In this document: piece after piece, positions 6,143 to 10,836 of the stretch
Layout of the letters: the number at the start of each line of letters is the position of its first letter
How positions within the stretch are numbered: position 1 is the first letter of the stretch
Assembly (NCBI GenBank): GCA_013041835.1
Contig: JABDRH010000133.1
Span: 1 to 10,836 of the forward strand
Direction: 5' to 3'
DNA length: 10,836 nt
Source: Desulfatitalea sp.
GTDB taxonomy: Bacteria > Desulfobacterota > Desulfobacteria > Desulfobacterales > Desulfosarcinaceae
Made by a program: the position numbers and the translations under genes
Notes under the pieces: model-generated
Database searches by the model: none
The model's input: only the letters and a program-made list of their open reading frames with translations
Told to the model about the DNA's origin: nothing

Positions 6143-6567
6143 GGGTTGTACTTCCATGGGAAAATCGCCGATCTCATCCAAAAAAAGGGTCGATCCATGG
6201 GCCACGCCGAAGCGCCCCCTCCTTGCTTGAATCCGCGCCGGAAAAGGCTCCCTTGGCATAGCCGAACAATTCGCTCTCGATCAGGGTCGCCGGCAACGCA
6301 CAACAGTTGACCTTCACCATGGCCCGATCCTTACGAGGACTCAAATTATGAATCGCGCGGGCCACCACCTCCTTGCCGGTTCCGGTTTCCCCCAATATGA
6401 GAACCGTGGCATTCGTCCCGGCGACGCTTTCAACCCGATTGAGCACCTTTTTGATGGCATCGCTTTTGCTCAGAATCTTGTTGTGGTTATGCTCGATGTC
6501 ATCCAGTGTCACTTTTCGGCCGTTCAAATCAACTATTTTCTTCTCCCATGGCGAATGGAAACTGTCT
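6143..6567 (-). pseudogene. Broken fragment of an FhlA/NtrC-type sigma-54 activator (AAA+ domain)
   Basis: Only the N-terminal half of a sigma-54-interacting AAA+ domain remains. Visible are KVLNRVESVA, Walker A GETGTGKE (6392-6369), VARAIHNLSPRKDRAMVKVN, LPATLIESELFGYAKGAFSGA (a GAFTGA loop with Ser for Thr) and, in another frame, GRFGVAHGSTLFLDEIGDFP (Walker B) then MEVQP. The frame breaks at a run of five C (6215-6219, plus strand): removing one base restores the family sequence. Homology stops at 6143, exactly where the cytochrome stop codon ends, so the rest of the AAA+ domain and the DNA-binding domain are gone. No sensor domain is present upstream, where the HMA gene ends at 6568. Resemblance is closest to formate/hydrogenase-type activators (FhlA, HyfR). 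The single-base shift could be a sequencing error, but both ends are missing regardless. Confidence 0.88.
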
Positions 6568-6780
6568 TCATCCTTGCTCTGCCGCGGGGTAGTTGATTTG
6601 CGCCAGCCTGGAAAGAATGGCTGCCTTGGTGGCAGGTGACTCAAACCGGACAGTGATGGTTTTGTCCGCGATGCGACTTGAGACAGAATCGATACCGTCC
6701 ATCTCCTCAAGTTCGTTTTCGATAGTCCTGGTGCAATGAACGCACGAAATGTTCGGTATGTGAAAGGTATGGGTATCCAT
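6568..6780 (-). CDS. Small heavy-metal-associated (HMA) domain protein, CopZ-like
   Basis: A 70-aa single-domain protein with a beta-alpha-beta HMA fold pattern. The metal-binding loop is ISCVHCTRTIENEL, where the two Cys of CxxC would bind Cu(I) or another soft metal; it is followed by MDGIDSVSSRIADKTITVRFE and a final helix ending RLAQINYPA, as in copper chaperones and the N-terminal domains of P-type ATPases. The usual Met or Gly before the first Cys is replaced by Ser. The start is the ATG at 6780, nine bases after GGGAG; an ATG at 6795 is within reach but has no ribosome site. It lies 38 bases after the MBL hydrolase gene. No copper ATPase or copper sensor is nearby, so the metal and partner are unknown. 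Confidence 0.8.
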   Translation of the reverse strand: MDTHTFHIPNISCVHCTRTIENELEEMDGIDSVSSRIADKTITVRFESPATKAAILSRLAQINYPAAEQG

Positions 6781-6818
6781 TGGCGGCGCTCCCATGTTTT
6801 AGGAATGACGAAAAAAAA

Positions 6819-7805
6819 TTATGCTTCAGCCGGTATGCTCATTTTGGCGTAGATAATTCGGTTGTTTTCGATTCGCTCCCGGATGCGCTTCCGCTCGGCC
6901 AGGTATCTCAAATGAGCAATGGCCTCTCCGGTGGCAAACCACTTTTGGGCCACGGGAAAATCCTCCCAGGTGTTTGCCCTAATCTCCCAGGTCATTCGGG
7001 AAGCCGTTTCATAGGCGTTCATGTCTCCGTCGTCTAGAATTTCGAGAATCTCCTGGCAACGCGTCGCATGGTGCTGTTTAAGCTCGTCTATTCTTTCCCT
7101 GTGATCATGGATCAAACGGCGATGGCCGGGCAGCACCAACTCAATGTCCAGGGCGCGAACGCGGTCCAGGCTGCTGAGATAGTCGGCCAGCGGGTCGAGG
7201 TCTTCGTACCAGCACTGGATGTTGGGGGTAATGTCGACCAAAATGTGATCTCCAGCGATAAATAGTTTCTTCTCCGGTTCATACAGACAAGTATGGCCCA
7301 TGGAGTGACCTGGGGTGTGCACGCAGGTAAAGTGGTAGTCGCCCACCCGGATGGGGTCGCCGTCCTTCATCATGCTCAGTTCCGGAATCCAGTCAGAGCT
7401 GTATTTATAACCCGGGTGATGCTCCAGCGCATATCGCAGCTCATCCTGGGGGAAGCCGTTTTTCGCCGCCGATACCAGCATCGGCTCCCAGTAGCCTTTG
7501 GCTTCGATCAATTCGGCATCGGGCCGGTTGAAGAAAATCTTGCTGGTGGGTGTTGCCAACGCGGCGACCAGGCCGAAATGATCCGCATGCATATGGGTGA
7601 TAAAAAAGTCGGTTTCCGCCAAATCGACGTCCAACTGCCGCAATCCGGTCTTCATGGCGTCCAAGCACGCCTTGCGATTCAATCCCGTATCAACGATCAG
7701 ATTTCTTTGCGCGGAACGAAGCACGTAAGCATTCAGATACTTCAGTGGATTGTCAGGCAGCGGAATTTCAATAAGATACAATTCAGGGCGAATTTCCTGC
7801 ACCAT
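6819..7805 (-). CDS. MBL-fold metallo-hydrolase (glyoxalase II/LACTB2-like)
   Basis: A 328-aa cytoplasmic metallo-beta-lactamase-fold hydrolase with an intact di-metal site: HMHADH (71-76), His167 in CVHTPGHSMGH, Asp186 in FIAGDHILVDITP, and His228 in LVLPGH. The C-terminal third (from about residue 245) is helical and basic and resembles the small winged-helix domain that follows the MBL core in LACTB2-like proteins. Members hydrolyse thioesters, lactones, phosphoesters or RNA, so the substrate cannot be named from sequence. The start has AGGAGA eight bases upstream. It lies 73 bases after the DUF3786 gene, the largest gap in this run, so an internal promoter is possible though none is convincing. 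Confidence 0.9.
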   Translation of the reverse strand: MVQEIRPELYLIEIPLPDNPLKYLNAYVLRSAQRNLIVDTGLNRKACLDAMKTGLRQLDVDLAETDFFITHMHADHFGLVAALATPTSKIFFNRPDAELIEAKGYWEPMLVSAAKNGFPQDELRYALEHHPGYKYSSDWIPELSMMKDGDPIRVGDYHFTCVHTPGHSMGHTCLYEPEKKLFIAGDHILVDITPNIQCWYEDLDPLADYLSSLDRVRALDIELVLPGHRRLIHDHRERIDELKQHHATRCQEILEILDDGDMNAYETASRMTWEIRANTWEDFPVAQKWFATGEAIAHLRYLAERKRIRERIENNRIIYAKMSIPAEA

Positions 7806-7823
7806 TGGGAGTCTCCTGTCTTT

Positions 7824-7867
7824 AGGCGATTTTTGTCAAAGACTATATTCTTTTCCGCCAATCGCCT
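7824..7867. repeat. 7-bp inverted repeat in the DUF3786-MBL gap
   Basis: AGGCGAT (7824-7830) and ATCGCCT (7861-7867) are perfect reverse complements separated by 30 A/T-rich bases, lying between the DUF3786 stop and the MBL gene ribosome site. It has no T-run and is not a standard terminator. It may be an operator or processing site, or chance. Confidence 0.25.
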
Positions 7868-7878
7868 TATCCGTAGAT

Positions 7879-8511
7879 TTATTTCTTAGTCAACTTGGCC
7901 ACCATCACATTGGTCAGTGCAAAAACGCCTGCCAAATCCAAATGGAACAAGGCCCGGTCGTCAATGCCAATCACCGCACGCGCCTCGAATTCTTCATCGG
8001 CGGTCCAGAGCAGCACATATAGCGGAATCAAGGGTAGACCGGGCAACCGTATGGCGCAGTCAGCACCGTCGACAGATTCGCCGCCAAGCGCACGGGCCGC
8101 TTTCACAAGGGACCGGGGGGAGCGACCAAAATGGTCGGCCAAGGGTTTGGTGGCCAGCGTGTGAGCGCCGGTGAAAAAAAGGGTTCCGCCCTCCAGCTCC
8201 AGGGGCGTGACCATTCGGCCGCTGGGCGGCACCCCCATGGACTTGGCCAGGGCTGTCAGCAGCACGACGCCTGACTGGTAACTGACCCGATGGTCCGGAT
8301 CCTGTTCGTGCTGAATACGTTGTGCCGCAGGGTCCACCCGGTAGACGGTGCCTAGCATCGGCACCTTGAAGCGGTTTTGCTCGAAGACGCCTTCCACCGC
8401 GGCGGCGGCTTGCTCGCCGGCCCGGGTCCGAAGATCATCCCACAAGGGGGTAGGAATCTGATCCGCCCAGCGAAATAATTCATCTGATCGGGCATCTGTT
8501 GCTTGCGGCAT
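7879..8511 (-). CDS. DUF3786 family protein
   Basis: A soluble protein of 210 aa from the chosen start, matching the DUF3786 pattern known mainly from strict anaerobes. Seen are WDDLRTRAGEQAAAAV near the N-terminus, an early short beta-rich segment (YRVDPAAQRI), VSYQSGVVLLTALAKSMGVPPSGR, LEGGTLFFTGAHTLATKPLADHFG, ALGGESVDGADCAIRLPGLPLIPLYVLLW and DEEFEARAVIGIDDRALFHLDLAG. The function of the family is not established; some members are linked to corrinoid or Fe-S proteins, but this one has no cysteine cluster. The start at 8511 is chosen because GGAGG (8524-8520) lies eight bases upstream; the ATG at 8526 lies on top of that ribosome site. It follows the SDR gene by 23 bases. Confidence 0.8.
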   Translation of the reverse strand: MPQATDARSDELFRWADQIPTPLWDDLRTRAGEQAAAAVEGVFEQNRFKVPMLGTVYRVDPAAQRIQHEQDPDHRVSYQSGVVLLTALAKSMGVPPSGRMVTPLELEGGTLFFTGAHTLATKPLADHFGRSPRSLVKAARALGGESVDGADCAIRLPGLPLIPLYVLLWTADEEFEARAVIGIDDRALFHLDLAGVFALTNVMVAKLTKK

Positions 8512-8534
8512 CGGTTCATCCTCCATATCGATAT

Positions 8535-9353
8535 TCAGATAGGCACCCCCGGCGCATTGAGCAGCGGGGCCAGCAAGAGCGCTCCGTCAATCACGATTTC
8601 TGTGCCGGTGGCGTAATTAGAGGCGTCGGAGGCAAAGTAAACAGCCGCACCGACGATGTCGTCGGGATCGCCGATACGCCCCATGGGCATCAGCGCCTCT
8701 GTTTCGGCCTTGGCTTTTTGGGCCGCTTCGGGAGTGAGGTTGATCCAGTGAGAATCCATCATTTTCGAGTGAACGGGGCCCGGCGCGATGGTGTTGACCT
8801 GAATGTTGAACTCGGCCAGTTCGGCGGCAAACGCCTTGGTGATCATGCGCACGCCGGCCTTGGAGATGGAGTAAATGCTGACGGTGCGCTCGGGATGAAA
8901 GCCGTCGATGGAGGAGATATTGATGATCTTGCCGCCGCCGTGCTGTTTCATGATCCGACTCACGGCCTGACTGATGAAATAAAGCCCTTTCATGTTCAAA
9001 TTCATGATGGTGTCCCACAAACGCTCTTGCGATTCCAGTACGGATGCCATGGCCGGGCTGGCCCCGGCATTGTTGACCAGGATATCAATGCGCCCAAAGG
9101 CCTCCACGGCGCTGTCCACCATCTGCTGAATACCGGCCATCTTTCCCAGGTGTGCCTGGATCGGCACCGCTTGACCGCCAAATGCCCGGATTTGGCTCGC
9201 CGTTGCTTCCAGTTCCTCGATTTTACGACTGGTGATGACGACCTTGGCCCCGGCATGGGCAAACCCCAATGCAATCGCCTTGCCGATTCCCCGGCCACCG
9301 CCGGTGACGATGGCGCATTTTCCTTCTAATGAAAATTTCGACAGATCGAACAT
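8535..9353 (-). CDS. Short-chain dehydrogenase/reductase (SDR)
   Basis: A classical SDR oxidoreductase of 272 aa. The Rossmann cofactor motif TGGGRGIG is at 17-24, NNAG at 94-97, the catalytic tetrad is Asn120 (in NLNMKG), Ser148 (INISS), Tyr161 and Lys165 (YSISK), and PGPV is at 191-194. TSRK after the second beta strand has Arg/Lys where Asp is typical of NAD enzymes, which favours NADP(H). It ends with the usual dimer-forming region GTEIVIDGALLLAP. The substrate is unknown; relatives include 3-oxoacyl-ACP reductases and various alcohol dehydrogenases. The start has GAGG eight bases upstream, and the gene begins 10 bases after purQ, so it is almost certainly in the same transcript. Confidence 0.92.
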   Translation of the reverse strand: MFDLSKFSLEGKCAIVTGGGRGIGKAIALGFAHAGAKVVITSRKIEELEATASQIRAFGGQAVPIQAHLGKMAGIQQMVDSAVEAFGRIDILVNNAGASPAMASVLESQERLWDTIMNLNMKGLYFISQAVSRIMKQHGGGKIINISSIDGFHPERTVSIYSISKAGVRMITKAFAAELAEFNIQVNTIAPGPVHSKMMDSHWINLTPEAAQKAKAETEALMPMGRIGDPDDIVGAAVYFASDASNYATGTEIVIDGALLLAPLLNAPGVPI

Positions 9354-9363
9354 AATGGGTACC

Positions 9364-10173
9364 TCAAAAATAGTCCACGGCGTTTTTCAATATCTGCACA
9401 CCGGGCGTAACGCCTTGGGGCGGATCGGCCGTTCCGCGCTTGACCTTTTCCTTCAGCCGCGTCCAGTGGGGATGGTTGGTCCAATGATTATATGCTTCCG
9501 GATGGGGCATCAAGCCGAAGATACGCCCGGTGGGATCGCAGATGCCGGCAATATCGTCCAGGGAGCCGTTGGGATTGAATGGGAAAACACCTCCGGCCGG
9601 TTTTCCGTCCGGCAGCGCATAGCGCAGCACGATCTGTTGTTTTGCGGCAAGCTGTTGGTAAATTTCAGGATCGCAAATAAACTTGCCTTCCCCGTGCCGC
9701 ACGGGCAGTTCAAGCCGGTCCAAGCCCTTGGTAAAGATACAAGGCGCGGCAGGATCGACCTTCAAGTGTACCCAGTCATTGAGGAAATTGCCACAATCGT
9801 TGGCCGTCAAGGCCACCGAGCGACGGGTATAATCGCCGTCCACACCAGGCAGCAGGCCGAGATTGACCAGGCACTGGAAACCATTGCAGATCCCAATCAC
9901 CAGATTGCCGTTGGCGACAAAAGCCTGCAGTTTACCGCCGATGTTGGTGCGCAAGCGAACGGCTTGCACCACGCCGGCGCCATGATCGTCGCCCCAGCTA
10001 AAGCCTCCGATAAAGGCCATGATCTGGAAATGGTCCAGCGGAACACTGCCGTCAATCAGGGCGTTGATGTGTACGCGTTCGGCCATAGCGCCCGCCTGCT
10101 CAAACGCATAAGTGGTTTCCACATCACAATTGAGGCCGTAGCCGGTGAGTACGAGCGCTTTGACATGACTCAT
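9364..10173 (-). CDS. purQ: Phosphoribosylformylglycinamidine synthase, glutaminase subunit PurQ
   Basis: The class I glutamine amidotransferase subunit of FGAM synthase (step 4 of purine synthesis), which releases ammonia from glutamine and passes it to PurL. The nucleophile is Cys96 in GICNGFQ; the catalytic His224 and Glu226 are in LMPHPEAYNH; FIGGFSWGDDHGAG (54-67) and ELPVRHGEGKF (155-165) are PurQ hallmarks. At 269 aa it is longer than the Bacillus type (about 227 aa) and resembles the larger PurQ whose N-terminus reads GYGLNCDVET. Its ATG overlaps the purL stop as ATGA (10173-10170), indicating translational coupling of the two subunits. Confidence 0.95.
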   Translation of the reverse strand: MSHVKALVLTGYGLNCDVETTYAFEQAGAMAERVHINALIDGSVPLDHFQIMAFIGGFSWGDDHGAGVVQAVRLRTNIGGKLQAFVANGNLVIGICNGFQCLVNLGLLPGVDGDYTRRSVALTANDCGNFLNDWVHLKVDPAAPCIFTKGLDRLELPVRHGEGKFICDPEIYQQLAAKQQIVLRYALPDGKPAGGVFPFNPNGSLDDIAGICDPTGRIFGLMPHPEAYNHWTNHPHWTRLKEKVKRGTADPPQGVTPGVQILKNAVDYF

Positions 10174-10836
10174 ATCAGTTCACCAAACGGGGTTTGCCAA
10201 GCGGTTTTGAGCTCGGACACGGTTAACTGCACGATCCCGCTGCCCGTTGCATCCACAATGGACAGGTGTGGCGCATCCGTTACGTGACCGATGCAGGCCG
10301 CCGGCAGCCCGTCGAACAGCTTTTCGAAGGGATCCCGGTGGCGCGGATCGATCGTTACGATAAAGCGGCCGGCCGATTCGGAAAAAAGCAGTCGATCGCT
10401 GCGCAACGGCTGCTCGGAAGGCACTGCGGACAGTTCGGCCGTCAATCCGAAATTGCCGGCCATGGCCGTCAAAGCCAAGTGAACGCCAAGTCCGCCACGG
10501 TAAATGCCGTGCGCCGATGCGACCAACTCCCGCTCAATGGCTTTGGTCAGGGCGCGATAACAGCGCATGAACGGCTCCGCTTGAACTTTCGGCGCCCGGT
10601 TGCCAATGTAACCCAGCAGGTCATAGTACTCCGAGGCCCCCAACTCATCGGCGGTGTTGCCAATCACATAGACCCGGTCGCCGGCCGCCTTGGGATCGGG
10701 GGTCACGCAGCGCCGGATATCCGGAATCACGCTGACGGCCGAAAACTGCAGGCTTTCAAGGGCTGATACTTTGTGCCGTTCACCGTAGCGGCCCGGCAGG
10801 TGACCGTCCACGTACATGCTGTCCTTGCCTGAGAGC
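10170..10836 (-). CDS. purL: Phosphoribosylformylglycinamidine synthase, synthetase subunit PurL (C-terminal part)
   Basis: About 221 codons from the 3' end of purL; the gene runs off the right edge of the window. PurL carries out the ATP-dependent amidation of FGAR to FGAM. The reading frame is open to the edge and begins LSGKDSMYVDG, matching the conserved SGKDSM block of the second synthetase half. Later blocks are SVIPDIRRCVTPDPKAAGD, VIGNTADELGASEYYDLLG, SAHGIYRGGLGVHLALTAM (in place of the usual SDGGL), and LLFSESAGRFIVTI, corresponding to the FSES-R-IV motif. An internal ATG at 10817 is not the start. Confidence 0.93.
   Translation of the reverse strand, partial: LSGKDSMYVDGHLPGRYGERHKVSALESLQFSAVSVIPDIRRCVTPDPKAAGDRVYVIGNTADELGASEYYDLLGYIGNRAPKVQAEPFMRCYRALTKAIERELVASAHGIYRGGLGVHLALTAMAGNFGLTAELSAVPSEQPLRSDRLLFSESAGRFIVTIDPRHRDPFEKLFDGLPAACIGHVTDAPHLSIVDATGSGIVQLTVSELKTAWQTPFGELI

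Noticed and set aside
6174..6710. An intact 178-aa sigma-54 activator gene
   Set aside because: The first part overlaps the HMA gene and reads as nonsense in this frame; the end after GAFSGADSSKEG is frameshifted. It is a fragment, not a working gene.
9232..10287. 351-codon plus-strand open frame opposite purQ and neighbours
   Set aside because: It spans three well-supported minus-strand genes and has no recognisable domain.
1..10836. CRISPR array, tRNA, rRNA, toxin-antitoxin pair or intact insertion sequence
   Set aside because: No regularly spaced repeats, RNA gene signatures, transposase motifs or paired small genes were found by eye on either strand.

Overview
The window looks like chromosomal DNA of a motile, Gram-negative anaerobe, most likely a sulfate-reducing Desulfobacterota member (Desulfobacteraceae/Desulfosarcina-like). 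The grounds are flagellar P- and L-ring genes, a stand-alone rod-binding FlgJ, a DUF3786 protein typical of strict anaerobes, a two-haem cytochrome c, an FhlA-like sigma-54 activator fragment, and GC-rich coding DNA. The taxonomic call is inference from gene content.

Region 1 (about 1-5130, minus strand) is the distal-rod/ring part of a flagellar operon, transcribed flgF-flgG-flgA-flgH-flgI-flgJ and then the first codons of a probable flgM. A textbook sigma-54 promoter (5114-5129) sits 16 nt upstream of the chosen flgF start, counted from its predicted transcription start. A near-consensus sigma-28 (FliA) promoter (163-189) lies between flgJ and flgM. The operon therefore carries a visible two-tier hierarchy: sigma-54 for hook-basal-body genes, then sigma-28 for the anti-sigma factor. 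The flgJ-flgM gap also has a 10-bp inverted repeat bracketing the sigma-28 -10 element, and a 10-nt segment perfectly complementary to the flgM Shine-Dalgarno region.

Region 2 (about 5130-6570) is unlike its surroundings. A long non-coding stretch leads to an AT-rich plus-strand gene for an exported dihaem cytochrome c with a His/Asp/Lys-rich linker. Its stop codon directly abuts a broken, frameshifted fragment of a sigma-54 activator AAA+ domain on the minus strand. This looks like a rearrangement junction.

Region 3 (about 6568-10836, minus strand) is a compact gene run: purL (3' part)-purQ-SDR oxidoreductase-DUF3786 protein-MBL-fold hydrolase-HMA metal-binding protein. purL/purQ overlap by 4 nt, as expected for subunits of FGAM synthase; the later genes are spaced by 10-73 nt and probably co-transcribed. 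Why an SDR, an MBL hydrolase and a DUF3786 protein follow purLQ is not explained by known purine biosynthesis.

I saw no clearly new multi-gene system, CRISPR array, tRNA/rRNA or intact mobile element. The best leads are the flgM leader architecture, the cytochrome/regulator junction, and the purLQ-linked genes.
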